Source: Corallochytrium limacisporum
Lineage: Eukaryota; Opisthokonta
Reading direction: 5' to 3'
Assembly (NCBI GenBank): GCA_002811645.1
Contig: PDIP01000064.1
Location: forward strand, 174,727-238,726
Length of the DNA stretch: 64,000 nucleotides
The notes under the pieces are model-generated. The model did not search any database, had not been told where the DNA came from, and saw only the letters and a program-made list of their open reading frames with translations. Both the position numbers and the translations under genes were made by a program. Positions 25,723 through 35,387 of this stretch are shown here, in pieces (position 1 is the stretch's first letter; every line of letters starts with the position of its first letter).

Positions 25723-26481
25723 CTTGGCTGGCGGCTCCCAACTGGCGATATCACGGTTTGCTTCTAATCAGCCAAGTACAAAACATATCTCCGACAACTT
25801 GGCATTCCTTCTGTACCTCCTCGCATTCACGGCGGCTTGACCATATGCAAGTCCCTTGGTACACGCCCCATAGCAGCAACAAACAATCGACAAAACATTC
25901 GCATGGTACATCCCCGTGGTCCTGATTCATGTGGGCCTTCGCAGCACCTTTGCAATCTCCCCTTGGTGTTGGATTGTCCACTGATTGTGTGCGCGATTGT
26001 GTATTGCGAGCTTGGTGACAAAACCAACCCCCCCCCCNNNNNNNNNNNNNNNNNNNNNNNNNNNNNNNNNNNNNNNNNNNNNNNNNNNNNNNNNNNNNNN
26101 NNNNNNNNNNNNNNNNNNNNNNNNNNNNNNNNNNNNNNNNNNNNNNNNNNNNNNNNNNNNNNNNNNNNNNNNNNNNNNNNNNNNNNNNNNNNNNNNNNNN
26201 NNNNNNNNNNNNNNNNNNNNNNNNNNNNNNNNNNNNNNNNNNNNNNNNNNNNNNNNNNNNNNNNNNNNNGGGGCGGTGGGGGGCCGGGGGAAGGGGAGGG
26301 AGCGGGCGTAATATGTCCCAGTGAACGGACGGTGACAAAGTGAAGTCATTGGGCAATGTGAAGGGGCTGTTCATCAACGGACCAGATAGTGGTAGTTCAG
26401 CTCAGCACTTTATCGAATGGATAAGAGCAGTGCGATCGCACTGTGACGAATGAAATTGGACTCATCGCCTGATCTGCCACT
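25723..26481. other. Divergent promoter spacer with assembly gap
   Basis: This is the shared 5' region of the DUF1295 gene (minus) and the cyclophilin gene (plus). It runs into C10 (26,028-26,037), then N bases, then a G-rich block (26,270-26,302). No coding sequence is supported. Frames reported through the N block are artefacts. Confidence 0.8.
26038..26269. other. Assembly gap, 232 N
   Basis: There are 232 undetermined bases. The left flank is poly-C and the right flank G-rich, so the missing sequence is probably a C-run/G-run palindrome like those at 29,472 and 58,342, which polymerases read poorly. The true length is unknown. Confidence 0.95.
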
Positions 26482-27459
26482 ATGCCGTCCCAATTTCTGT
26501 GCCTACCTATTCTGCGACGGCAGCAGCATTTGAGGCAGATTTTTGTTAGTTTGCAGTACAGTATTCGCCCTCTTGCAGCCACATCACAGTATCACACTAG
26601 CTCGCGCCTGTATGAAGCTCCAAAGCCTCCGAGAGGTACCAATCCCCAAGCGTTCTTCCAGGAAACCTACGAAGGGGAGAAGCACGATCCGACCCGCGCA
26701 CGGCATGACGACCTGAAGGGCGACTCTGGTGGACGGCCTGATCCGCATGGCGATCAAAATCAGAATATGGGTAAATGGGGATTCCTGGGACCCCTCATTG
26801 CACTTGCTGTGCTTGGTGTTGGCTATTATGTCCGCCACAATGGGATATGGAGCGGATTTTTAATCAAACACAAGTTGGACGTCCCGCCGCCACAGATTGG
26901 CAAAATTCCTAGGGTGTACTTCGATGTGAGTATCGATGGAACACCGAAGGGTCGGATCGTGGTCCATCTGCGACCCGATCTGGTTCCTCTCACAGTTGCC
27001 AACTTCCGCCAGTTGGCCACAGGTTCACCTGGCTTTGGCTTTGAGGGCTGCGTGTTCCACCGTGTCATTCCGGGGTTTATGATCCAAACTGGAGACACGG
27101 ACCACAAGGGTGGGCGAGGTGGCCGGAGCATTTACGGTAAGAAGTTTAAGGATGAGAACTTCCGGCTCAAGCACTACAAACCAGGTGTCGTGAGCATGGC
27201 GAATGCTGGACCTAATACCAACAACTCACAGTTTTTCATAACCACCGCCGAGACGCCCTGGCTCGACAACAGACATGTTGTCTTCGGTGAGGTGGCAGAG
27301 GGCATGGATGTCGTAATGGAGATTGAGAGCCATGGAACAAAGAGTGGTGTGCCTCTGGCCGACATCTTAATTGAAAAATGCGGTGAGTTGCCAGCCATCG
27401 ATCCCCCGCTGCCAACAGTGAAGCACAAAGGAAGACAAGAAGAGCTCCAGGCTGCTTAG
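26482..27459 (+). CDS. Membrane-anchored cyclophilin (PPIase), mitochondrial
   Basis: The 325-residue protein is a peptidyl-prolyl cis-trans isomerase of the cyclophilin class, which speeds proline isomerisation during folding. Residues 1-42 are rich in Arg/Gln/Ser and free of acidic residues, as expected of a mitochondrial presequence. Residues about 99-117 ([19 protein letters not shown]) form one membrane span. The cyclophilin domain covers about 144-305. Catalytic and ligand residues are intact: [14 protein letters not shown] (Arg194, Phe199, Met200, Gln202), [10 protein letters not shown] and [10 protein letters not shown] (Trp260, the usual cyclosporin contact, and His265). Catalytic activity and cyclosporin sensitivity are therefore expected. 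The ATG has A at -3. The likely place is the mitochondrial inner membrane with the domain exposed on one side; the side cannot be told. It is convergent with the WW-FF gene, 87 bp away. Confidence 0.92.
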   Translation: MPSQFLCLPILRRQQHLRQIFVSLQYSIRPLAATSQYHTSSRLYEAPKPPRGTNPQAFFQETYEGEKHDPTRARHDDLKGDSGGRPDPHGDQNQNMGKWGFLGPLIALAVLGVGYYVRHNGIWSGFLIKHKLDVPPPQIGKIPRVYFDVSIDGTPKGRIVVHLRPDLVPLTVANFRQLATGSPGFGFEGCVFHRVIPGFMIQTGDTDHKGGRGGRSIYGKKFKDENFRLKHYKPGVVSMANAGPNTNNSQFFITTAETPWLDNRHVVFGEVAEGMDVVMEIESHGTKSGVPLADILIEKCGELPAIDPPLPTVKHKGRQEELQAA

Positions 27460-27546
27460 TTTTGACACATGCAAGTTTGATTTCTTGATATTACATGAAA
27501 GTTTCTCTATTTGCTTTCGTACTAGACTTGCTTCGTTATGGAACAG

Positions 27547-28692
27547 TTACTTCTTCAACTTCTTCTTGTATTCGTGAAAGAGATTCTGGCGAGACTTCAT
27601 GTCCTTGCCGGCGGCCTTGAATGCCGGATTGGAACCAAAGCGGAACGCAATGTCACGGAAGTTGCTCTTCGTTGTAACCTTTTTAGACGCGAGAAACTCG
27701 AAGAATTCTTCCTTGGCACTTTCTGCTCGCTGGTTATCCTGCGACTGATTGTCTTGAAGCTTCCCAACATGTGCTTCAGCCCAGGACTGAAATACAGCAG
27801 CTTGCTCGCTAGTGGATGTTAAGTAATGAAACCGTGGATCTTCTGTCTTCTTTACTTTGTCAACCTCGACGTCCCAAATGCTGACTGCGCTCACCAGGCC
27901 CTTACTAGCTAGCTCATCCAACATAGTCATGAACTCATGGCGTCGTTGCACCATACTCATATTGAGACCCTTTTCAAGCTCAGCATGTTCCGCAATCACC
28001 GCGTCCATGTCAATATCAGGTATGGATGATTCTTCGCTCTCATCTGCCTCTTCTTCATCGTCCCCGAGAGCCTGGGTTTGCCCTGGCTGTGAACCGATCA
28101 GGGTTGCAAGCTGTGCTTTGTGACCCATGAAGTATTCCTCAAGTTCCAATGGGACTGTCCACTGACTTTTCCGGTCCTTTGTGTTGTAGAAGAAAACCTG
28201 GTCGTTGACCAGCTGTACGAGGATCCATCTATGGCCACAGTTGGGTATCAAATACATTTGTGCCCTTTTCGTATTCCTTGAGACAGATCCAGCGGCCTCT
28301 TCCAGCACCAATCTGAAGTTCTCAGGCACCTTCCAACCTCGCGATATCTGTTCTCCGGCACTGGAGGACAACTTACGCAAGCGTGGTCTCTTCCGATGAG
28401 GTACACTGGTTTCTGACGTGCCCGGATCAAAGCCCGGTACAGCTGCCAGGATGACCTTCTGTTTTCGGTTCAGGGCGCGTAACTCTTCCTCGGTGATCAC
28501 ATTACTGTCTTTCAACCGCCAGTAACTCCGTATTCGTTGTTCACTGCCAAGATCAAATTGATGCCAGAACTCCACGGGGTCGTGTTTCGCCCCACCGTCC
28601 ACTGCGATATTCGCTATCGCCGGTGGATGTTTGACTGTCATGTTGTGTTCGCCATGGGTGCTGTGGTTGTAGAACACGCTTGGTTGTATCAT
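27547..28692 (-). CDS. WW and FF domain protein (TCERG1/Prp40-like)
   Basis: The 381-residue protein couples transcription or splicing factors by binding proline-rich and phospho-CTD-type partners, judging by its family. A WW domain lies at about 155-181 (Trp156, FFYNTKDRKSQWTVP with Trp178 and Pro181). A basic patch (HRKRPRLRK, 99-107) may be a nuclear signal. An acidic linker (DDEEEADESEESS, 211-223) precedes two FF domains, about 247-305 and 323-378. TCERG1 usually has three WW and six FF domains, so this is a short form, one WW and two FF, closer to compact fungal versions. The start is open: the first ATG has C at -3, whereas Met18 (28,641, AACATGACA) has A at -3 and would give 364 residues. 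Confidence 0.85.
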   Translation of the reverse strand: MIQPSVFYNHSTHGEHNMTVKHPPAIANIAVDGGAKHDPVEFWHQFDLGSEQRIRSYWRLKDSNVITEEELRALNRKQKVILAAVPGFDPGTSETSVPHRKRPRLRKLSSSAGEQISRGWKVPENFRLVLEEAAGSVSRNTKRAQMYLIPNCGHRWILVQLVNDQVFFYNTKDRKSQWTVPLELEEYFMGHKAQLATLIGSQPGQTQALGDDEEEADESEESSIPDIDMDAVIAEHAELEKGLNMSMVQRRHEFMTMLDELASKGLVSAVSIWDVEVDKVKKTEDPRFHYLTSTSEQAAVFQSWAEAHVGKLQDNQSQDNQRAESAKEEFFEFLASKKVTTKSNFRDIAFRFGSNPAFKAAGKDMKSRQNLFHEYKKKLKK

Positions 28693-29129
28693 ACGCTAGT
28701 GGTCATCCTCTGTGAAGTTGAGACTTCAAACATCTTCCCTACAGCTCTAAAATACCGAAATGTAGACACACAGACTAGGTAGACTATGCTGAGAAGGCGG
28801 CCATGAACACAATCATCGATTTCTGGATTCAAAAATATATTTTAGAGCTGTGCTGGCGACTCGACTCGTACGGAGCACAAGATTGTGGGGTGAGGTCATC
28901 TCCTTCTAATGGTTCACGGTGGCAAGGAGCCAGAGGAGAGGAAAGCGCGGGGCCAGACGAGCCTCCCACAGGCCCAGTGTGCCATCGACGTAGTGCACTG
29001 AGTGTGGTATGCTTCGACTCTATGGGACACTCCTATGCTTCCATTGTGACGGTACCATGACAAACTATTCGGGTTTTATTGACTGGGATGGTATTGACAA
29101 GGAGCAACGATGCTTTCTAGAATCAAATG

Positions 29130-29149
29130 TATATATATATATATATATT
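29130..29149. repeat. (TA)10 microsatellite
   Basis: A run of about ten TA units lies in non-coding sequence. Confidence 0.95.
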
Positions 29150-29471
29150 GATGGACCCTTTACGAGCACGGAGACCTCGTACCGCCAAATCCCCATGGCT
29201 ATGAGAGTCGTTCCCCTTGATATCGGATTAAACGAATGCATCGGCCATTAGGGTGCACGTCCCTCTGCGGTAACATGAATCATTTAGCTGATTGAGTTGT
29301 CTTCGTACAGATGTTTGATAGTGTCAATGTTACACGCACAGATGACTATTCTTATCGGATCAGCAATTGTCCATCATCGCTGTGCTTGCCATTCTCTCAA
29401 GATGATTGATCATCCTCGAGATACTGATAGACCATGTGTTGGGTTTGGAATCAAGGATTTTCCCTGGGTTA

Positions 29472-29492
29472 CCCCCCCCGGGGGGGGGGGGG
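29472..29492. repeat. C8G13 palindromic homopolymer
   Basis: Eight C are followed directly by thirteen G, a perfect inverted repeat without a loop. It is one of several such C/G junctions in this window's spacers. Confidence 0.9.
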
Positions 29493-30304
29493 TTGCCTTG
29501 TTCATTTGCCACTGCTTTTAGCGCACTTCTCTGCGGTACGTGTATGTTCGGAGCAAACTTGTGCACCAATGATCATGGAGCATCCAAACAGTATTGCTCA
29601 CACTGTGGCCCAATTGCTGTTGGTGATCATCATAGATGTTTGCTTCAAACCTTTGCATATCAGTACAACCACAAGAACACATGCACCAGGAGAGCAGCGC
29701 CCGTTGAGTGGCTTTCCATGAGCCTTTGGCAGCGACGCGGACAATGACACTGTCATAGTTTGTATGCAACGATGCCATGTCCAATCACATCGAAGAAGGA
29801 AATGAAGAACTACAAACGTATAAAGATGCAGTCTATGTTCTCCATAGGACCTAGAAGACGCGTCCGAAATGACGCCAGCAAAGAAGCAGCACAGATAATG
29901 CATCCTAGCATATGAAAGGACACACACCAGCTAGCTACCAATCTACTGGCGCCCCTTAGTGAGGAACGGGTGTGTGAATTGGCTGGAAACGGTCGCTAGG
30001 GACGACCGCGAAAAGAAAATTGAAAGGGTCCGCTTGTAGATAGGGGGGGAGTGACCATACAAAAGCTATGGAAAGGTGGGGACGATTTCGTAGTCTTCTG
30101 CAGCTTTCAAGAGCGGACCGCTTTTCACTCTCCGCGTGGTGTGGAGGTGGGCATGCACGCGGTGGCGTTATCGCGCTACAGACAGACACCCTGTTGCCCA
30201 TACTGACGAAGCACCTATGTCAATGTTTTCGCAAGTACATTGCTCCTGTAAAGAATTCCTTCAAGAAAGTGACCGGTTTTGCGTAGTAAAACCCAATGGT
30301 TTAC

Positions 30305-30349
30305 CACAAAGTTCCCCAGTGGGTATCACAAAGTTCCCCTAGTGGGTAC
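30305..30349. repeat. Two-copy 22/23-bp tandem repeat
   Basis: CACAAAGTTCCCC(T)AGTGGGTA occurs twice head to tail, differing by one inserted T and the final base. No function is evident. Confidence 0.85.
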
Positions 30350-32194
30350 CACATACCGTGTGGAGGCTGACCATTGAGTCAGGTACATACCCTGGGCTGT
30401 GGGAGCGGGCAAGCGAACTAGGGGGACAATGGAACACTACTTTGACGTTGACAGCTACGGCTATGGCCTTCTTCAGCTATCACCGGCATTGACTAACACT
30501 GTACGAGGGTTGTCTAAGGTGAACAAAGAACGACCGAGAGGTGTAGAAATGGATACGAAGAGCTCAACAGCAACAAAAGCAACAGCGGTAGCAGATGTCA
30601 TACGGCCCTGCAATGGATGATCTTGCAAGGCTCTGGTCTAACGGGACCCTCCCTACCGACCGATGGTGGATCTGCCAGGCAACGGGAAGGGTGACACGTC
30701 TCTGGTGATCAGACAATGCTGTTTCAGTATTAAATATATAACCGAATAGTCCGCAATTTTCCATATCGTCTGAACATCGGGGCTCTGTCATGCAAACTTA
30801 GAGCGTTTTTTCCTATCACTGCCCTTTATTTTCCTTTGTGCAACACAAAATTCTACAGCTTTTGGATTAGCGCTCGAACGCTATGCGTTGACAGCACACA
30901 AGACCTTTATCATCGCCGGACCAGCACAAGTATGATTTTCTTGTGCTGCTGCTGAGGATGTCGATGAAAGGTGTGAGAAGTGAAGCCGCGGTCTAGTACA
31001 GAAAGTACTGCATGTGCAGGCCCTTTACGCACTCCTCACAATGGTTGGATAACCCACGCAGCTTTCTCGTTCTCGGTTGGTCAATACAATCACAAGAAAT
31101 CTTGCGCTATCAACAGCAACCGTCACTTCGGTGTCTCCTTGGAAAACAGAGAAGAGAGAAAAATGAAGGAGTTTTTCGTGTGGTCCCTAACTTGGCTTAT
31201 CCCTCGATCTGCCTTCGAACCCTCTCGCCAAGGTGTCCGACCGAATCGTACGACTGACACTGTTTGGAGAACCCTGCCAACAGTGTATACTAAATATATG
31301 GAGAAAAATTCATAACTACGGAACGAACTGTCGGTGTGCGTACCAGTCACACGTAAGGACGCGACGAGCCTTCCCTCCATCGCCCTTTCCCCCCACCTCC
31401 GTCCCGCCTCCCTCACTCCCGGTGCTCACTATGGCTTGTCCCCCCGTTGCGTCGGCTACGGTTGGGAGCAAGCCGACAAGTGCCGTGAAGGGAAACTATG
31501 GAAAAGCCCTAAAGGAGTTTCAGTGTTCGTGTAGTTAGTTTTCTATCGGTTGTGCGTTGGATGTAGCAAAAGAAAGAACCTCAAGAAGTTCCTTCTTTTC
31601 GATCATATTGACCATTTCCATTTGCTTCCGTTGGTTGGCTGGTAGCACCGTTGCTCTGTAGGCGTTGAAATAAGTAGTAATGGTTGGTTGGGATAGTGTA
31701 CAACACCAAGGACTTCATGTGCTCAGTCCCACTGGGGTTGTAGTCGTAGTCCAATTGCATGCGTTGACCAGCCGAAGCGCCCCGGATAAGCTGCTACAAG
31801 AGACCGTGCAGATCGTAGACAAAAACATCACTTTCAGATTTTACTCAGCATACTTGTATCCGTGTGACTAAAGAAGCAGTGAAATCAAAACGACGAGCCA
31901 GTCAACCCAGGGGAACCTTGCAAACACAAGCAACGGATCGAAAGGAAGGAGCACTAGCAACACAGAGAAAACAAGGAAGGAAGCGGGGTGTTAAAGACGG
32001 GAAACCGCATCTATAGAACCCGGAGAGATCGTAAAACGATATCCATCCCTCGCGTGTAAAGTAGTTTTGCCACCATTGCAATCAAGGACCGATTAGTTAC
32101 GGGACAAACGTTCCAGTGGACTGCAGAAACAATTGGGAGACTTTTACTTTTCTTCAATTGAACCGAACCTCGACTCACAATCACAGAAGTAACC

Positions 32195-33748
32195 ATGAGT
32201 AATAACAACGCTAGCGGTAGTCGGCCCAGTCTGAAGCATGAGCCTGCTGCGTTTCCTTCCCTTTTTAAACCGGGACACATCCACCAGTCAAAGCCTGGTA
32301 ACAACTCTAACACAATGGAACGCCGTCGCCGTCTGAACATGCGGTCTTCATTTGACAATTTGCGCTCCGTCGTGCCGGATCTGGATGACTTTGCCAAGCC
32401 TTCTACTATTCAGATTCTGCGCACCGCTGCCCAGTACATTACCCGGATCACATTCAAGTTCCAGGAGATGCAGCGCCACGCTGCCCAGCTCCACGAAGAG
32501 CACGACCGGCTTGAGGACCAGTATCTGCGTATGTGCAAGAAGGCTGGTGTCCGACCCCAGCAAGCACCTCAGTTCCAACCTCCCATGCCCATTACCGAGG
32601 TTACCGACGGCATGCATAGTATGCAGATGCGTGACTCTGCCGGATCTGCTGCTGCTGCGGCGATGATCTACGCTCAGAATGGCAACTTCCGTGACTCTAA
32701 CGCAAGCACCATCTCCAACAATTCCTCACTGGGTGGATCTTTCAGTGGCGCCCCTGTTCCTCAGGTACCTGGTCTGACTCCAGAACAGATGGCCCATCTC
32801 TCTCCCCAGCAAAAGGCGCACATTCTGCATCAGCAGCGACAACAGATTCAGGCTGCTGCTTTGCGCTCCCAACAGCGCCGCCATATCCTCAACCAACATC
32901 TCCACCATCACATGGCCGGTGCTATTGACGGAGGTATTCCTCTGAGCCAAGACGGATTCCCTCTCGGCCAGCCTCTGCCCAAGAACATGTCTGCTAACGC
33001 TAAAGAGCAACAGCAGAATGGTGCTCCAGGCAATGGCAGCAACGGAAACGCCCCCGCTCAGGCCAGTGGCCAGCAAAAGCAGCCTGTTAATACCTCCGGA
33101 CAGCCTGGCGCTGCCGGACAGCAGCGCGGCTCTGTTGGTGATGGCTTGAACATGCCCCTCGTCTCGCAGGCCCGCACTCCAATGCAGATGGCCATGCACC
33201 TCAATGGTGCCGGTGCCCTAATGAGCGCAGCCAGTCTGGAGAAGCTCAATATTGCGGCAGATGAGATGGACACCAGCAGTGCTATTGGTGCCGATGGTCT
33301 TGTGCAGCCTTTTATGCCCAACTTCACTCGGACGAATGAGCTGTCTGTTGGGCTACCGTTGGGTGATGTGAAGCTCAGCAAGCTGAACGGATCCAATGAC
33401 AACATGAAACCAAACGAGCTCGGATCCCTAAGCAACTTGTTCAAGCTCAGCGACAGCCGCACTTCGCTGTTTTCCCCGCGTCTGCTGCTAAAGACTGGCA
33501 TGACCCCTCGCTCTCCAAAGGGTGCGCTGACCATTACCGGTCTAACCCCCCGGGATGGCATGCCCTCCATTGCCGGAATGGATGTACATTTTGACTTCAG
33601 CACGCCCCGTGGACAGAAGGTTGCCTCCACCCTCGGCAGCAACGGCAGTCTCGGCCCCAAGCGTGACTCTATGCTCAACATTGAATCGTTCTTCTCGAAG
33701 GATGCGGCCAAGACCAACAACCTCCCCACCACCAGCACCAGGTCATAG
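32195..33748 (+). CDS. bHLH-leucine zipper transcription factor (Max-like)
   Basis: The 517-residue protein is a predicted nuclear, E-box-type DNA-binding dimer. The basic region and helix 1 span about 38-60 (SNTMERRRRLNMRSSFDNLR), the loop about 61-69 and helix 2 about 70-85 (STIQILRTAAQYITRI). A leucine zipper follows with heptad positions Ile85, Met92, Leu99, Leu106 and Met113. This fits the Max/Myc/Mad group. Glu42 and Arg46, the key E-box contacts, are kept, but the contact usually filled by His is Ser38. After the zipper comes a disordered Gln/Ala/Gly/Asn-rich activation-type region (about 120-310). The C-terminus has repeated TPR sites (GMTPRSPKG, GLTPRDGM, FSTPRGQK) suited to proline-directed kinases. 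The ATG lies in a good context (AACCATGAG). It is followed in tandem by the aldo-keto reductase. Confidence 0.88.
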   Translation: MSNNNASGSRPSLKHEPAAFPSLFKPGHIHQSKPGNNSNTMERRRRLNMRSSFDNLRSVVPDLDDFAKPSTIQILRTAAQYITRITFKFQEMQRHAAQLHEEHDRLEDQYLRMCKKAGVRPQQAPQFQPPMPITEVTDGMHSMQMRDSAGSAAAAAMIYAQNGNFRDSNASTISNNSSLGGSFSGAPVPQVPGLTPEQMAHLSPQQKAHILHQQRQQIQAAALRSQQRRHILNQHLHHHMAGAIDGGIPLSQDGFPLGQPLPKNMSANAKEQQQNGAPGNGSNGNAPAQASGQQKQPVNTSGQPGAAGQQRGSVGDGLNMPLVSQARTPMQMAMHLNGAGALMSAASLEKLNIAADEMDTSSAIGADGLVQPFMPNFTRTNELSVGLPLGDVKLSKLNGSNDNMKPNELGSLSNLFKLSDSRTSLFSPRLLLKTGMTPRSPKGALTITGLTPRDGMPSIAGMDVHFDFSTPRGQKVASTLGSNGSLGPKRDSMLNIESFFSKDAAKTNNLPTTSTRS

Positions 33749-34028
33749 GTTTCCATAAGTTTGCGAGGGAACCGATCTGAGTTGCCCAACAAAATGATCA
33801 GCCCCCAACAAAACAATCCTACCAAAAGAACGTCAAGAGAGCCAAATCAACTTGGACGACCTGAAAATATAAAATTTGCGCTTGTACAGCGTAACTGTTC
33901 CATTTTAAAAAATGCAGGTACTTAATGATGCAGTTATTATCGGATTGATACGGCCCATGGAGCTGAGTTGAATCTAATGTTCATAGAATGGTGTATAGTT
34001 CGTAGGCGTGCGAAGAGCATTGACAACA

Positions 34029-35078
34029 ATGCCATTGCCACTGCAATGTCCGTCCATCAAATTGCGCAGTGGGATATGTATGCCCATGCTGGGGCTTGGC
34101 ACTTTCAAAGTCAAGGATGAATCAGATGTTGAGACCGCAGTTCGGGCTGCTGTGAAGCATGGATATAGACGCATCGATACGGCAAAAGTCTACCGCAATG
34201 AGAGTATGATAGGAAAGGTCTTGAAGGAGATTCAGTCACCTACAGACGGAAGACAGATATGGATCACTACCAAACTTGGACCTAAAGATCAAGGTTATGA
34301 TCAGGCCATAAAGGCTGTTGAAAAGTCACTAACAGACTTAGGGGTTGACTGTATCGACCTCATCCTAATCCATTGGCCTGGCAGCCAGGGACTGCAGCCG
34401 GACGACAGCCAACACCGGATCATGCGCAGCCAGACTTGGCAGGCTCTTTTGGACGCTAAGTCCAGGGGCCTCTGCCGAAGCGTTGGTGTGTCAAATTACA
34501 CTGTACGCCACTTGAAGGAACTGGCGGAAGATTTGCTTGCTGGAGAATCAGACCCATCTTTGCTCCCTGAAATCAATCAGGTCGAGTATCACCCGCTGTT
34601 TCGTCAGGATGAATTGCGTGCCTACTGTGCAGAGCACGGGATCGCAGTAGAGGCATACAGTGTGCTTGGAAAAGGTCTTTTCTTCCCCAAGAGTAATGGA
34701 TCCTGGGATCTGCCCGCTGATCTGACAATGGCAATGGCCCCGAAACTGTCTGCATCGCTTGACCAGTTGGCTACGATCGCACACGACAGCAATCTTGCCA
34801 TATCAGACATGCTCATGCGCTACGTTGTGGCCAAGGGTTACCCACTGTGCCCTAAATCAGTCCACGAGAGCTACATTAAGGCGAACGGTAGGACTATCAC
34901 AGACGAGTGCAGAGCTCACCCGTCTCGGTACGTTGAGTATGACCGGTGGCCAGTGGCAGAGGACAGGATAGCAGACCCACAAGCAACACCCGAGGCTCTG
35001 TCCAATGCAGTGATCGAGGCTTTGGATGCTATCGAGCTGCAGTACAAGATCGCCTGGAACCCGGACGTGATACGATAA
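34029..35078 (+). CDS. Aldo-keto reductase
   Basis: This NADPH-dependent carbonyl reductase is a cytosolic (alpha/beta)8 barrel of 349 residues, slightly longer than the usual 310-330. The complete tetrad is visible: Asp50 and Tyr55 (IDTAKVYRNE), Lys82 (ITTKLGP) and His115 (LILIHWPG). The SVGVSNY strand and a PKSVHESYIKAN segment, the usual NADP phosphate-binding area, are present. The frame runs upstream to a GTG at 34,008, but the first ATG is at 34,029 with A at -3 and gives family-standard numbering, so it is chosen. The late insertion around residues 230-260 is longer than in typical relatives. The substrate cannot be inferred. It lies 280 bp after the bHLH gene and 309 bp before the JmjC gene, all on the plus strand. 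Confidence 0.92.
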   Translation: MPLPLQCPSIKLRSGICMPMLGLGTFKVKDESDVETAVRAAVKHGYRRIDTAKVYRNESMIGKVLKEIQSPTDGRQIWITTKLGPKDQGYDQAIKAVEKSLTDLGVDCIDLILIHWPGSQGLQPDDSQHRIMRSQTWQALLDAKSRGLCRSVGVSNYTVRHLKELAEDLLAGESDPSLLPEINQVEYHPLFRQDELRAYCAEHGIAVEAYSVLGKGLFFPKSNGSWDLPADLTMAMAPKLSASLDQLATIAHDSNLAISDMLMRYVVAKGYPLCPKSVHESYIKANGRTITDECRAHPSRYVEYDRWPVAEDRIADPQATPEALSNAVIEALDAIELQYKIAWNPDVIR

Positions 35079-35387
35079 AGGAACTTGGTTAAAGAAATAT
35101 ATATACTCACCGGTATCATGGAGAGCCGTCCCATCCCTTCCCGGACGTGCTGAGCAATTCCGTATGGTTTCCAATTTACCTGTTAGGGTGAGGGGGAATA
35201 GCAGAGGGCCACCCCCACCTTTAGATGTCCTCCTGCTATCTAAGGAGGGAGAGATTTTGTGTGCTAGTTTTGTTGTTTGCGGCAGCGGGTCTCACGACAA
35301 GGGGTAGATAATGGCGAGTACCGCGGTAAGATCAACCAGATAATGAGACTTTTGAGAGTAGTGTGTAGACATAGATGGAAATGAAAA
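35079..35387. other. Short tandem spacer
   Basis: These 309 bases lie between the aldo-keto reductase stop and the JmjC start. No gene or repeat is seen. They presumably hold the terminator of one and the promoter of the other. Confidence 0.7.

Larger units (their letters stand above)
28693..32194. other. Gene-free divergent spacer (3.5 kb)
   Basis: It separates the WW-FF gene (minus) from the bHLH gene (plus). No credible coding frame was seen. It holds a (TA)10 run, a C8G13 palindrome (29,472-29,492) and a two-copy 22/23-bp tandem repeat (30,305-30,349). The last 200 bases before 32,195 are probably the bHLH promoter and leader. Confidence 0.6.

Noticed and set aside
25837-26377. Frames running through the N block
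   Set aside because: They depend on 232 undetermined bases and cannot be coding evidence.
31205-31225. B-box-like GGTTCGAA on the minus strand
   Set aside because: No matching A-box or cloverleaf could be drawn.
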